A stretch of 64,000 bases of DNA from Syntrophobacter sp. SbD1 (GCA_900290365.1 OMOE01000002.1:1-64000); one strand, 5' to 3'. Shown: positions 19,873 through 30,754, counted from the stretch's first letter. A program made the numbers and translations. Notes: generated from the letters alone by a model not told the origin.

Positions 19873-21594
19873 TCAGTATGCCCTCGGTTTAGGTTCAAAT
19901 CGGGTTACCGTAACCGGTTTGCCGCTAATCGATAAGCCGGGGCCGGTCTTTTGGACCAGGGTATGTTTCAGCCAATGCTCGTCGTCCCTGCCGGGATAGT
20001 CTTCCCTCGAATGAGCGCCGCGGCTTTCAGTTCTGTTGAGCGCTGAGGCCGCTATCGCTTCGGCGAGAGGCAGCATATTTTGAAGCTCGAGGGCATCCAT
20101 AAGATCGGTGTTGTAGCGATTTCCCAGGTTATCGATACAGATATTGCGGGCTCTTTGTTCCAGCTCCCTGACTGCTTCAAGGGCCTTTTTTAAACCTTGC
20201 TCGTGCCGAAAAACCGAGCAATCCGCCGTCATGATTTCCTGCAGGGACTGCCGGATGCTCACACTTTTTTCGCCTTTTCTCTTTTCCTTGATTCGTCTGA
20301 TCCTTTCGGCCGTGTCCCGCTCAGGCCCAGACGGGGGATCTACCCAGGAGAGGCGATCGAGGTTCTCCAAAATGTGTTGTCCGGCCCTTCTCCCGAAAAC
20401 GACAAGATCGAGCAGGGAATTGCAGCCGAGCCGATTTGCCCCGTGAAGCGAGATGCACGAACACTCGCCGGCCGCATAAAGCCCGGGCACGGGATTATTT
20501 TTCATATCAGTTACGTTTCCGTCATTATTTACCGGGATGCCACCCATCATATAATGGCAAGTCGGATGAATCGGGATCTGGTCTCTAGCCGGGTCGAGGC
20601 CAAGGTAAATTTTTACGAAAGAAGAGATATCCGAAAGCCTTTCGGCCAGCTTTTCTTCTCCGAGATGAGTGAGGTCGAGATAGACGTAGTCCTGTCCATT
20701 TATTCCCCTGCCCTCCCGAATCTCGGTAAATATGGCGCGGGAGACCATGTCCCTTGGCGCGAGGTCTTTAATAGTGGGAGCGTATCTTTCCATGAACCGC
20801 TCGCCCTCGCTGTTGCGGAGAATCCCACCCTCCCCTCTTGCAGCCTCGGTAATGAGCACTCCCAGCCCCCATATCCCGGTCGGATGGAACTGTACAAATT
20901 CCATGTCTTCCAGAGGAAGCCCCTGCCTGTAGGTGAGGGCAAGACCATCTCCGGTGCTCGCGAACGCGTTGGATGTCACTTTGTATACTTTACCGTATCC
21001 ACCGGTGGCAATCAGGACCGCCCTGCCCTGGAAGAAGTGTACCTCACCTGTCGCAAGCTCATAGGCAACCAACCCGGCAACCTGCCCGTCGCGGATAACC
21101 AGATCGAGCACGTGAAATTCCGGGTATATCTTGATTCCCTTCTTTACAGCTTGGAAATAAAGGGTGTCCATCATGACCCGCCCGGACCTGTCAGCCGCAT
21201 AGCATATCCGTTTGACAGGCGCCTGGCCGAAATTGCTTGTGTGCCCTCCAAAGAAACGCTGGGCTATTTTGCCCTCCGGGGTGCGGTTGAAGGGAACGCC
21301 CATATGCTCCAGTTCATATACGGCCCTTATGGCGTCTTTAGCCAGGATTTCCGCAACGTCCTGGTCGGTCAGGTAATCTCCGCCCTTGATCGTATCGTAC
21401 ATATGCCATTCCCAGGAATCAGGCTCTTCGTTCTGAAGTGCTGCGGCTATGCCGCCTTGTGCCGCCCCGGAATGCGATCTTGTAGGATACACTTTGCTGA
21501 AGAGCGCGACATCAGCCTTACCAGCCACCTCGGTCGCAGCCCTCAGTCCGGCGAGTCCCGCCCCGACAATCAGGACATCGTGTTTGAAAACCAT
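19873..21594 (-). CDS. sdhA: succinate dehydrogenase/fumarate reductase flavoprotein subunit
   Basis: FAD motif [62 protein letters not shown]. Confidence 0.95.
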   Translation of the reverse strand: MVFKHDVLIVGAGLAGLRAATEVAGKADVALFSKVYPTRSHSGAAQGGIAAALQNEEPDSWEWHMYDTIKGGDYLTDQDVAEILAKDAIRAVYELEHMGVPFNRTPEGKIAQRFFGGHTSNFGQAPVKRICYAADRSGRVMMDTLYFQAVKKGIKIYPEFHVLDLVIRDGQVAGLVAYELATGEVHFFQGRAVLIATGGYGKVYKVTSNAFASTGDGLALTYRQGLPLEDMEFVQFHPTGIWGLGVLITEAARGEGGILRNSEGERFMERYAPTIKDLAPRDMVSRAIFTEIREGRGINGQDYVYLDLTHLGEEKLAERLSDISSFVKIYLGLDPARDQIPIHPTCHYMMGGIPVNNDGNVTDMKNNPVPGLYAAGECSCISLHGANRLGCNSLLDLVVFGRRAGQHILENLDRLSWVDPPSGPERDTAERIRRIKEKRKGEKSVSIRQSLQEIMTADCSVFRHEQGLKKALEAVRELEQRARNICIDNLGNRYNTDLMDALELQNMLPLAEAIAASALNRTESRGAHSREDYPGRDDEHWLKHTLVQKTGPGLSISGKPVTVTRFEPKPRAY

Positions 21595-21609
21595 TCAGGG
21601 TCTCCTTTT

Positions 21610-22809
21610 TCACTTTCCTCTGGCAGCCAAAGGCTCATAGGTGCATCCCACAACCCCGCAATAGTGGCCGACATATTCCGCTTCCGGCCTGTACAATGCA
21701 GGCTTATCCTGGGCCTCGGCGAACTTTTCCTCGATGATATGCGCGCACCACCCCGCGATTCGTGAGACAGCGAAGACCGGTGTCATCATGTCGATTGGAA
21801 TTCCCATCATGGCATACACAGAACCGCTATAGAAATCGACATTAGTCCTGATGCTGCTTTTGCCTAAAGACAGGAACTCTTTGTGACCCTCTTCTTCTAT
21901 ACGATCGAGGTACTCGTACCATTTTTGGTGGCCGCTTTTTTCCGCCAGCCGATGCGACATCAACTTGAGTATTTTTGCGCGTGGATCGACAGTTTTGTAA
22001 ACGGCATGCCCCATTCCCATAATTATGCGGCCGCTGCCGATCATGTTTTTGACCCAGGCGCCGATCTCATCCACCGATTTTACTTCGGATATCACCTGGA
22101 GCAGCATCTTCATTACCCGCGCATTGGCGCCGCCATGCAAACTTCCGGAGAGTGCGCCCACCCCGGCGGAGATTCCCGCATACATGTGAGCCTTTGTCGA
22201 TACGACCTCACGACAGGCGAAGGTGGAGGCATTGAAGGTGTGCTCGGCATGCAGAATCAGGCAGACATCGAGATCGCGCGCGGTTTCCTTGTCGGGCTTC
22301 TTTCCGGTGAGCTGCCACAAAAAATTGCCGGCGTGGCAGAGGGCGTTATCAGGCGGAAGCGGCTTCTGCCCGTTTCTGATCCGATGCCAGGCGGCGATCA
22401 CAGCGGGGAAGCGGGCTATCAGCCGGACGGCCTTTCTTGTATTGGCTTCCCTGGAATCATCGTAGAGCTCCGGATCAGCGATACCCAGTATGGGGACGCT
22501 AGCCTGGAGCACATCCATCGGGTCGGCATCTTTAGGAAATTTTTCAAGGCACTCCAATACGAACCCGGGCAGGTCGCGCGACTGCACAACCTGACTTTCG
22601 AACCTCTCAAGCTCGCTCCCCCTCGGCAAGTATCCGTTGAGGAGCAGGGAAACTGTTTCCATAAATGTCGACTGTTCGGCCAGCTCTTCGATCCTGAAGC
22701 CGCGATAGATCAGAACCCCGTTTTCGCCGTCGATGTAGCTGATCTTCGTATCGGCGACTGCAACTCCTCGCAGGCCGATGTTCTTAATGCGGACAGTATC
22801 TGCGGCCAT
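21610..22809 (-). CDS. gltA: citrate synthase
   Basis: LILHAEHTFNASTFACREVVSTKAHMYAGISAGVGALSGSLHGGAN; GMGHAVYKTVDPRA. Confidence 0.93.
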   Translation of the reverse strand: MAADTVRIKNIGLRGVAVADTKISYIDGENGVLIYRGFRIEELAEQSTFMETVSLLLNGYLPRGSELERFESQVVQSRDLPGFVLECLEKFPKDADPMDVLQASVPILGIADPELYDDSREANTRKAVRLIARFPAVIAAWHRIRNGQKPLPPDNALCHAGNFLWQLTGKKPDKETARDLDVCLILHAEHTFNASTFACREVVSTKAHMYAGISAGVGALSGSLHGGANARVMKMLLQVISEVKSVDEIGAWVKNMIGSGRIIMGMGHAVYKTVDPRAKILKLMSHRLAEKSGHQKWYEYLDRIEEEGHKEFLSLGKSSIRTNVDFYSGSVYAMMGIPIDMMTPVFAVSRIAGWCAHIIEEKFAEAQDKPALYRPEAEYVGHYCGVVGCTYEPLAARGK

Positions 22810-22843
22810 TTTATCCTCCGGATGGTTTCTCAAGGCTCATAGT

Positions 22844-24772
22844 TTAGCGGTTTTTGACCATGTTCAATGCGCCGCCATCGAGCAACATTCGGCGCATTCT
22901 TTCCGAAACATTCAGAAAGACCCTTATTTTTTTACCATCAATATCCACTTGCAACTCGACGGCGCCACCGGCAAGATTTTTTCGAATTTCAGGATAGACG
23001 ATCACTGCCCCGGTATTGATTGAATTGTAGTCATCAGGATTGGCGAACACCAGCGGGAGAATTCCGTAGTTGCAAAGATTGGCCATGTGGATCCTGGCGA
23101 AGCTCTTTGCCAGTACCGCCCTGACGCCGAGATAACGTGGCGCCAGAGCCGCGTGCTCCCGGCTCGATCCTTGACCGTAGTTTTCTCCACCGATGACCGT
23201 AACCGCGCCGGCATCCTTGCATTTTTGCGCAAATTCAGTATCGATGATCGAAAATACAAACTGGCTTATAGCAGGGATATTCGATCTGAGCGGAAGGACC
23301 TTGCTGCCCGCCGGCATTATGGTATCCGTCGATATATTATCACCGGCCACCAGCACCACTTTAGTTTCCAAAGACTCCGGCAGGGACGCGAATGTGGGCA
23401 GTGGAGCGATGTTCGGCCCCCGGACGACCTGAGTTTTCCTCAGTTCCAGGCTTGGCCTGATAATCGAAAGCTCATCTACGAGATATTCTTTCGGGTCTTG
23501 AATTCTTGGATATTCCATTTCCCCGCCCAAGTCCCGTGGATCGGTTATAACCCCCTTGAGCGCAGCGGCTGCGCCTGTTTCGGGCGAACAAAGATAGACA
23601 CGGTCGTCTTTGGTTCCGGAACGTCCCGGGAAATTGCGGGGCATGGTCCGAAGACTGACTTGGCCGGTTCCAGGCGCCTGCCCCATGCCAATGCAGCCCA
23701 GGCACCCGGGTTCGTGTATTCGCGCCCCCGCACGCAGAAGCGGCACAACCCCTCCCCCTGCCGCCACATTCTCCATAACCTGCCTGCTGCCTGGGTTAAT
23801 ATTGACAGACGTCCAGGGGGAAGAATGTCTGCCTTCGAGAATCCGGGCTACCACCATCAAATCCCTGAAGGATGAATTCACGCTGCTCCCCACGATGACC
23901 TGATCCACTTTCAATCCGGCAACTTTGCGCACAGGGACCACGTTACCGGGCGAATGCGGCTGAGCGATGAGGGGCTCGACTTTGGAAAGATCGATTTCAT
24001 CATATTCGTCGTATTCGGCCGATGGATCAGCGTTGAGTTCGATCCAGGCATTCCCCCTCCCCTGGGCCTCCAGATAGGATCGAGTGTTTTTGTCCGACGG
24101 AAAAATCGAGCTGGTCGCCCCCAACTCGGTACCCATATTGCCTATGGTCTCCCGGTCTGTTGCCGACAGGCTTTCGACCCCCGGGCCGTAATATTCGACG
24201 ATCTTCCCGATACAGCCCCTGACGTCATAGCGCCGGAGCATCTCAAGTATAACGTCCTTGGCACTGACCCATTCCGGCAGTTTTCCAATGAGTTTAACCC
24301 CAAGCACTTTTGGACAGGGGAAATGATAAGGGTGTCCTGCCATAGCCAGGGCAATGTCAAGCCCGCCCGCGCCAATTCCAAGCACCGACACGCCGGCCGC
24401 GCCCGGAGTATGGCTGTCTGAGCCAAGCAGGGTCTTCCCGGGAATTCCGAACCTTTCCATATGAACCTGGTGGGAAACTCCGTTGCCTGCCGGGCTGAAA
24501 TGGATTCCATACCTGGCGGAAGCGCTTTGGAGGTATAAGTGGTCGTCGGCATTTTTGTTGTCTGTCTGGATGATGTTATGATCGACATACTGAACGGCAA
24601 TTTCCGCTTTTATCGTGTCCATTCCCAGGGCCTCGAATCCCAACATGGCCATGGTTCCCGTGGCGTCCTGAAGAAGAATCTGATCGATTCTGATGCCGAT
24701 TTCCTCTCCGGCGACGAACTTTCCTTCAACCAAGTGGGCTTCAAGTATCTTGTGGGTCAGATTCTTCGCCAC
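22844..24772 (-). CDS. aconitate hydratase
   Basis: LLGSDSHTPGAAGVSVLGIGAGGLDIA; GENYGQGSSREHAALAPRYLGVRAVLAKSFARIH. Confidence 0.93.
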   Translation of the reverse strand: MAKNLTHKILEAHLVEGKFVAGEEIGIRIDQILLQDATGTMAMLGFEALGMDTIKAEIAVQYVDHNIIQTDNKNADDHLYLQSASARYGIHFSPAGNGVSHQVHMERFGIPGKTLLGSDSHTPGAAGVSVLGIGAGGLDIALAMAGHPYHFPCPKVLGVKLIGKLPEWVSAKDVILEMLRRYDVRGCIGKIVEYYGPGVESLSATDRETIGNMGTELGATSSIFPSDKNTRSYLEAQGRGNAWIELNADPSAEYDEYDEIDLSKVEPLIAQPHSPGNVVPVRKVAGLKVDQVIVGSSVNSSFRDLMVVARILEGRHSSPWTSVNINPGSRQVMENVAAGGGVVPLLRAGARIHEPGCLGCIGMGQAPGTGQVSLRTMPRNFPGRSGTKDDRVYLCSPETGAAAALKGVITDPRDLGGEMEYPRIQDPKEYLVDELSIIRPSLELRKTQVVRGPNIAPLPTFASLPESLETKVVLVAGDNISTDTIMPAGSKVLPLRSNIPAISQFVFSIIDTEFAQKCKDAGAVTVIGGENYGQGSSREHAALAPRYLGVRAVLAKSFARIHMANLCNYGILPLVFANPDDYNSINTGAVIVYPEIRKNLAGGAVELQVDIDGKKIRVFLNVSERMRRMLLDGGALNMVKNR

Positions 24773-24815
24773 TGCTTCCTCCTGTAATTTTGTGACAACT
24801 TTTTGCTAGATTCCC

Positions 24816-24882
24816 ACCGGACTTGCCGTACGGCGTGTCCCCATTCGCTCGGGTCATGAGTCGCAACCCATAGAGTCCGGTG
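24816..24882. other. structured element in the leader of the aconitase-citrate synthase-sdhAB block
   Basis: Outer stem CACCGGACT/AGTCCGGTG enclosing palindrome GCCGTACGGC and GGGT...ACCC hairpin; CATTTTTT follows on the plus strand. Confidence 0.4.
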
Positions 24883-24977
24883 CATTTTTTACGATAAACT
24901 TGAAGACAAAACCTAAGATTATGGCCAGGTATTGTCAATTACGGATCCAAATGCGGAGTGGGTATGACATAAAAATG

Positions 24978-25017
24978 AAAGGGACTGCAGTCATTTTATC
25001 AGGCTTACAGTCCCTTT
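24978..25017 (-). terminator. intrinsic terminator of HU gene 2
   Basis: AAAGGGACTG...CAGTCCCTTT followed on the minus strand by CATTTTTAT. Confidence 0.6.
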
Positions 25018-25050
25018 TAGATTTCTAATTGAAAGTCAGGCTTTAGTATT

Positions 25051-25323
25051 TTATTTGACTTTTTCACTGAGGGTCTTGCCGGCTTTGAACTTAACAACCT
25101 TTGACGCGGGAATTTTGATCTTTTCGCCGGTCCGGGGATTGCGGCCTTCACGCTGTGATCTTGAACCTACACTGAAGGTGCCAAATCCTACAAGCGTGAT
25201 CTTGTCTCCTGAAGCCAGAGCGTCGGAAACAGCGGAGACGAACCCATCAACTGCTTTCTCGGACTGTGATTTGGTAATTCCACCTTCACTTGCGATCTTG
25301 CCAACTAATTCGGCCTTTGTCAT
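25051..25323 (-). CDS. hup: HU-family DNA-binding protein (paralogue of 2829-3101)
   Basis: 90 aa, near-identical to the first HU. Confidence 0.95.
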   Translation of the reverse strand: MTKAELVGKIASEGGITKSQSEKAVDGFVSAVSDALASGDKITLVGFGTFSVGSRSQREGRNPRTGEKIKIPASKVVKFKAGKTLSEKVK

Positions 25324-25726
25324 TTTCTTTCCTCCTCAACTCTATTAGGTGATGAAAAACCTCCTCCTGAACCGCCTGAAAACTGATGTTTTCAGCACAC
25401 TTCCCCTCCAACCGGGACCAAATTAAAAATCCGGAACCGGCCGGCAACTCAATTTATTCTCAGCAAAAAGTCCCTCAATCCGCTTCTGCTCAAGTTTTGA
25501 CTACATTTGATTCTTATTATACGTATTAATAGCTTTGTCCATAAAAATCGACATCAGAGACGATAAAAAATGGCCACAGCTCTTATCTGAGAAGAATATG
25601 GCCTGATAATGCGAAGCGCAAGAGAAATATTCCGGCCCGGCACCGATTTCTTACATTTATTGCTTTTTTTAGGGGTGTCTTTTATAAAAAATTTTACCAG
25701 ACATCTTCAGTCTCACTGTCCCCTGA

Positions 25727-27886
25727 TCATTCCATAGACCTCTGTACCCTGTAGACACCTCTTTCGTTTCTAAGTGCAGACATTACTCGCTGGAGGTGCC
25801 TTGAGTCTTTCACCTCTATTCGCAGGTGGCAGATGCTTGAAGTATCCGCCTGATTGTCGACCTTGAGACTTATTACATTCACATCCATTTGACCCAGCAC
25901 TCCATTTAGAGCGGCAAGGGTGCCCCTCTCCCCGGAGTGGATAATCCGGATGTCCACCGGAAAGAGCTGTTCCTTACCCGAATCCCATTGGACATCTATT
26001 TTCCTGCCTTCGTCGCTTCCTCTTTCGAGGTTCTTGCATGAAACCCGGTGAACTGTAATCCCTCGCCCCCTGGTTATATACCCCATTACAGGCTCTCCAG
26101 GAACGGGATTGCAGCATTGAGCCATTCGGATCAAGACGTCTTTGACACCTTCCACCCTGATTCCTTCTTTTGAAGAAACCGGCCTTCGCTTCTCGACAAG
26201 AATCTCTTCTTTGGGATGTTCCTCGTCTTGAGGAAGTATTGTCAGTTTACTGATTACCTGATTGGCGGTAACCTTGTGATAACCAATGCCGGCCAGGAGA
26301 TCTTCGACGCTTTTCAGGGAAAAGGCCTTTGCCGCCTCTGCGAGCAGGGGTGAATTCAGGTAGTTGTTGAAATTCAAACCTTTCTTTCTGAATTCCCTCT
26401 CGCAGATTTCTCTGCCCTCAGAGATCGAACGCTCTCTTTCCTCGGTTTTGAACCAATGCTTGATGCGGCTTATTGCCTTGGTGGACTTGACCTGCTTCAA
26501 CCAATCTTTACTCGGCCGATGATTGGCGGAGGTAAGCACTTCAACGGTATCGCCGTTTTCGAGCTCATATCTGAGCGGCACGAGTTTGCCGTTTACTCTT
26601 GAACCGACACACCTGTGCCCCACTTCAGTATGCACCTCATAGGCGAAGTCAACGGGCGTTGAGCCTTTCGGAAAGGCCTTGACGTCTCCATTGGGTGTGA
26701 AGACATATACTTCATCGGGATAGAAGTCGACTTTGAGCGCCTCCATTACGGACCTGGAATCCGCCCGCTCGCCCGCCAAATCCTTGCTCAATTCCATTAT
26801 TTCGCGGAACCACGAAAAGCGCTGAGTCTCCTGCTGGTCGCTCCGTGTAACCGGTTTACCCTCTTTGTAGAGCCAGTGAGCGGCAATACCTTCGTTTGCG
26901 ATCCGATCCATCTCCTCGGTTCGAATCTGCACTTCCATTCGTTCTCCGTAAGGACCTATTACGGTTGTGTGCAGCGATTGGTACATGTTTGATTTTGGTC
27001 TTGCCACATAGTCTTTGTACCTGCCTTCCACCGGCTCCCACAATGCGTGGATAAGGGCAAGGGTTTCATAGCAGGATTTGATCGAATCCACTATGATCCG
27101 GAATGCAGTCAGATCGTATATGAGCGTCATGTCCAACTTTTGGCGCTGCATCTTCTGATAAATGCTGTAGATGTGCTTGGGACGGCCGCGGATTCGGCCG
27201 CGGATTTCAAATTCAGCCATCCGCGCCTGCAGAATATCCTCCACCTCCCTGATATAGCGAATCCGATCCTCCTCGGTTTTAGCGAGCCCCGACTCTATTT
27301 CATCATATTCTTTAGGATAAAGGCACCTGTAGGACAGGTTTTCCAGTTCCTGCTTCATCCATTCAATACCGAGTCTACCCGCGAGCGGCGCATAAATATC
27401 GAGGGTTTCCTGCGCGAAATTAGCGCCGGATCGATCGGTTCGGCAGATAGTTCCTCCGATACCGTCGAGACGGTCTGCAAGCTTGACAAGGACAACCCTG
27501 ACGTCCCGTGAGATCGCCATGATCATTTTCCGGATATATTCGGCCTGGCGCTCTTTTCGACTGGTGTAGGCAATCTGAGTCAGCTTGGTAACACCCTGGA
27601 TAATCTGAGCGACCTCCCGGCCGAACATCTCAGTGAGGTCTTCCGGGGTAATATATTCTCTTTCAAGGCAATGATGCAGCAGACCGGCGGCGATGCTCTC
27701 TTCATCGAGGCGCATCCTTGCGAGAATCGCCGCGACTGCAAGCGGATGATCGAGATAAGGCTCACCACGCAGGGAGCTTATACCCCTGTAAGCCTTGGAG
27801 ATAAAAACATAGGCCTTCTCCAGAAGCTGGGTATTTGCCCTGGGAAGATAATCCTGTATTAGGTCCAGCAATTCAAAGAAGCGCAA
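25727..27886 (-). CDS. relA/spoT: bifunctional (p)ppGpp synthetase/hydrolase
   Basis: HD region YLDHPLAVAAILA, synthetase YKDYVARPKSNMYQSLHTTVIGP, TGS and ACT domains. Confidence 0.95.
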   Translation of the reverse strand: MRFFELLDLIQDYLPRANTQLLEKAYVFISKAYRGISSLRGEPYLDHPLAVAAILARMRLDEESIAAGLLHHCLEREYITPEDLTEMFGREVAQIIQGVTKLTQIAYTSRKERQAEYIRKMIMAISRDVRVVLVKLADRLDGIGGTICRTDRSGANFAQETLDIYAPLAGRLGIEWMKQELENLSYRCLYPKEYDEIESGLAKTEEDRIRYIREVEDILQARMAEFEIRGRIRGRPKHIYSIYQKMQRQKLDMTLIYDLTAFRIIVDSIKSCYETLALIHALWEPVEGRYKDYVARPKSNMYQSLHTTVIGPYGERMEVQIRTEEMDRIANEGIAAHWLYKEGKPVTRSDQQETQRFSWFREIMELSKDLAGERADSRSVMEALKVDFYPDEVYVFTPNGDVKAFPKGSTPVDFAYEVHTEVGHRCVGSRVNGKLVPLRYELENGDTVEVLTSANHRPSKDWLKQVKSTKAISRIKHWFKTEERERSISEGREICEREFRKKGLNFNNYLNSPLLAEAAKAFSLKSVEDLLAGIGYHKVTANQVISKLTILPQDEEHPKEEILVEKRRPVSSKEGIRVEGVKDVLIRMAQCCNPVPGEPVMGYITRGRGITVHRVSCKNLERGSDEGRKIDVQWDSGKEQLFPVDIRIIHSGERGTLAALNGVLGQMDVNVISLKVDNQADTSSICHLRIEVKDSRHLQRVMSALRNERGVYRVQRSME

Positions 27887-27901
27887 CTAACGCCTCCTAA
27901 A

Positions 27902-27978
27902 TGCAGGAGCGGGAAGCGGGAAGCCGGGAGCTGGAAGGTGACAAATTCCTGCTTCCTGCTTCTCGCTACCAGCTTCCT
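27902..27978. repeat. intergenic long imperfect inverted repeat (GAAGC/GCTTC family, copy A)
   Basis: GCAGGAGCGGGAAGCGGGAAG...CTTCCTGCTTCTCGCTACCAGCTTCC. Confidence 0.6.
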
Positions 27979-29098
27979 ACCTTTTGATTTTTTCGCCCGT
28001 CATCTGCTCTACCTCGGATAACAGCCGCTCAAGCAACTCCGACTCGGAGACCTTTTCCACACGTTTGCCTTTCTTGAACAGGATGCCGCTCCCCTTGCCC
28101 CCCGCTATGCCCACGTCGGCCTCTTTGGCCTCACCAGGGCCGTTCACCACACATCCCATGACGGCAACCTTGAGCGGGGTCTTCACTTGCTTTAGCAGGG
28201 CTTCAGCCCTTTCGGCGATCCCGATCAGATCCAGTTCCGTTCGTCCGCAAGTAGGACAACTCACCAATTCGACCCCTCTGTCTCTTAACTTCAATGCGCG
28301 CAATATCGACCATGCGACAAACATCTCTTCTTCCGGGGCGGCGGTAAGAGAGACTCTCAGCGTGTCGCCAATTCCCTCAAGGAGCAAAAAACCAATGCCA
28401 AGCGACGATTTTATAGCGCCGCTAACCACGGTTCCGGCCTCCGTCACCCCAAGATGAAAAGGATAGTCCGTCTTTTCGGCCATGAGTCTATATGACTGGA
28501 TTGTGGTGATTACATCGCTTGATTTGAGCGATATCTTGATCAGTCCGAAATCGTTATCCTCAAAAAACCGGATATGACGCAGTGCGCTTTCGACCATGGC
28601 CTCGGGGGTGGGATGACCGTATTTCGCCAGAAGATCCTTTTCTACTGAGCCGCTGTTTACACCTATACGGACCGGGATTTCCCGTTCGCGGGCGGTGTCT
28701 ATGACTCTTTTTATCCTGTCCGGGCCGCCGATATTTCCCGGGTTTATCCGAATAGCGTCGGCGCCCGCCTGCATGGCCCTGATCGCGAGGCGGAAGTCAA
28801 AGTGAATATCAGCGATAACAGGAATTCGGACCGACTTCTTTATCATCGCGAAGGTCTCGGCTGCCTGCTCATCAGGGACCGCAACCCTGACAATTTCACA
28901 CCCCGCTTCCTCCAGCCTCTCTATCTGACTCACGGTCGCGCGCCAGTCGCGTGTATCGGTATTGGTCATCGATTGAACCGAAACGGGAGCGCCTCCTCCA
29001 ACTGGAACGTCCCCGATATGGATTTGCCTGCTTACCCGGCGTTTGTTTTCCAAACTAAGACCTCCCGGCACAAAAAGTTCATCGCGGTCCGGCGGCAT
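27977..29098 (-). CDS. ispG: (E)-4-hydroxy-3-methylbut-2-enyl-diphosphate synthase
   Basis: VSVQSMTNTDTRDWRATVSQIERLEEAGCEIVRVAVPD; SCPTCGRTELDL; MGCVVNGPGEAKEADVGIAGG. Confidence 0.95.
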   Translation of the reverse strand: MPPDRDELFVPGGLSLENKRRVSRQIHIGDVPVGGGAPVSVQSMTNTDTRDWRATVSQIERLEEAGCEIVRVAVPDEQAAETFAMIKKSVRIPVIADIHFDFRLAIRAMQAGADAIRINPGNIGGPDRIKRVIDTAREREIPVRIGVNSGSVEKDLLAKYGHPTPEAMVESALRHIRFFEDNDFGLIKISLKSSDVITTIQSYRLMAEKTDYPFHLGVTEAGTVVSGAIKSSLGIGFLLLEGIGDTLRVSLTAAPEEEMFVAWSILRALKLRDRGVELVSCPTCGRTELDLIGIAERAEALLKQVKTPLKVAVMGCVVNGPGEAKEADVGIAGGKGSGILFKKGKRVEKVSESELLERLLSEVEQMTGEKIKR

Positions 29099-29236
29099 GA
29101 AACCTGATCCGTCAGCCCGCAAACCCTGATTAATTTTCCCAGCTTTATATTTATGTTTTATTTTAAAGAACTTGCAAGTATTTTCCAATCTCCGGCGCAA
29201 CTGCGCCATGCACAATTTGAGAAGTGAGGCGGATAA

Positions 29237-30754
29237 ATGAGCGAAATGAAAATTCTCTTTTGCGCATCGGAAGCTGCGCCTTTTGCAAAGACCGGCGGTC
29301 TTGCCGATGTGGCCGGTTCTCTGCCTGAATCGCTGCACAAACTCGGCTGCGACGTACGGATCTTTATGCCCCTATACCGTTCCGTCCGCGACAACCTTCC
29401 CAGCCTGCATCCTGTGGCCCGAAACATGATCATTCCGATCGGGACACACGATTACCATATTCATTTATGGGAAAGCCGCACATTATCGGGCACTCCGGTC
29501 TATTTCCTGGAAAAGGATGAATTCTATGACAGGTCCTACCTTTATGGCAGCCCCCTTCGAGGCGATTATGAAGACAACGCCGAGAGGTTTATAGCCCTAA
29601 GTATGGGAGCGAGGCAACTTTGCGACTCCATCGGGTGGTATCCGTCGATTTTTCATCTGCATGACTGGCAAACCGCACTCGCCGCGGCCTACTTTCAGAT
29701 GAACTGGCGCTACGATCCAAAATTCGGCCGCTCGGGAACCGTTTTCACTATTCACAATATCGCCTACCAGGGAGTCTTCCCCGCCGGATTTTTCAGCTTG
29801 ACCAACCTTCCGCCGAGCACATGGTCGCTACAGGGGATCGAATTTTGGGGACAATGCAATTTCATGAAGGCAGGGTTGGTTTACAGCGATTTCATTACCA
29901 CCGTCAGCCCCAGGTATGCCCGGGAAATTACCACTAAGGATTTCGGCTTCGGCCTGGAGGGAATACTCGAAGAGCGAAAAGACAGCCTTCGGGGGATACT
30001 GAATGGAATTGACGTAAACACGTGGGACCCGCAGACGGACTCCTTTCTCCCGCACAGATTCAGCAAAGACGATCTTTCCGGAAAAAAAGTCTGCAAAGAA
30101 GCCCTATGCAGCCGGATGGGTTTGGAAAACAGCTGTGAGCTTCCGTTGATCGGGATGATCGGCCGTCTTGCAACCCAGAAGGGCTTCGACCTGCTCGAAA
30201 AAATCCTGCCTGATTTGATGAAACTCCCTGTGAACCTGGTAATACTTGGAACAGGTGACACCGCCATCGAGGAAAAGATCCGTGACATGGAAAAGCTCTA
30301 TGCGAACCATCTCAAGCTCATCACTCGCTACGATGAGGAAATGGCGCACCTTATCGAAGCCGGAGCGGACATTTTCCTCATGCCTTCCCGATACGAGCCC
30401 TGCGGACTCAACCAGATGTATAGTCTTCGCTACGGCACAATCCCTGTGGTCCACGCTACCGGAGGGCTCGATAACTCGGTCCTCGACGTTATGGTGTATC
30501 CGGATACGGGGACCGGCTTTAAATTCTACGATTACGAACCCGACGCCTTCCTTGACAGCGTAAAGTCAGCGCTGGATCTATTCAAGGAAGTACGCAAATG
30601 GGTCGAAATTCAAAGAAGGGCCATGATTGAGGATTTTTCCTGGGACAAATCGGCAAGCCAATACATCGAGGTATACGAGAAAGTGCTGGCCTCTAAAAAA
30701 GGATTTGGAACACGGCCGGGACCTAAACCCGGTCCGATTGGAGGACTCGTCTAA
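29237..30754 (+). CDS. glgA: glycogen/starch synthase
   Basis: KILFCASEAAPFAKTGGLADVAGSLPESL; IGRLATQKGFDLL; PSRYEPCGLNQMYSLRYGTIPVVHATGGL. Confidence 0.95.
   Translation: MSEMKILFCASEAAPFAKTGGLADVAGSLPESLHKLGCDVRIFMPLYRSVRDNLPSLHPVARNMIIPIGTHDYHIHLWESRTLSGTPVYFLEKDEFYDRSYLYGSPLRGDYEDNAERFIALSMGARQLCDSIGWYPSIFHLHDWQTALAAAYFQMNWRYDPKFGRSGTVFTIHNIAYQGVFPAGFFSLTNLPPSTWSLQGIEFWGQCNFMKAGLVYSDFITTVSPRYAREITTKDFGFGLEGILEERKDSLRGILNGIDVNTWDPQTDSFLPHRFSKDDLSGKKVCKEALCSRMGLENSCELPLIGMIGRLATQKGFDLLEKILPDLMKLPVNLVILGTGDTAIEEKIRDMEKLYANHLKLITRYDEEMAHLIEAGADIFLMPSRYEPCGLNQMYSLRYGTIPVVHATGGLDNSVLDVMVYPDTGTGFKFYDYEPDAFLDSVKSALDLFKEVRKWVEIQRRAMIEDFSWDKSASQYIEVYEKVLASKKGFGTRPGPKPGPIGGLV

Noticed and set aside
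20197-21765. 522-aa plus-strand ORF opposite sdhA
   Set aside because: Antisense to strongly supported sdhA/gltA; an artefact of codon bias in GC-rich coding sequence, with no recognisable domain.
21883-22842. 319-aa plus-strand ORF opposite citrate synthase
   Set aside because: Antisense shadow of a conserved gene.
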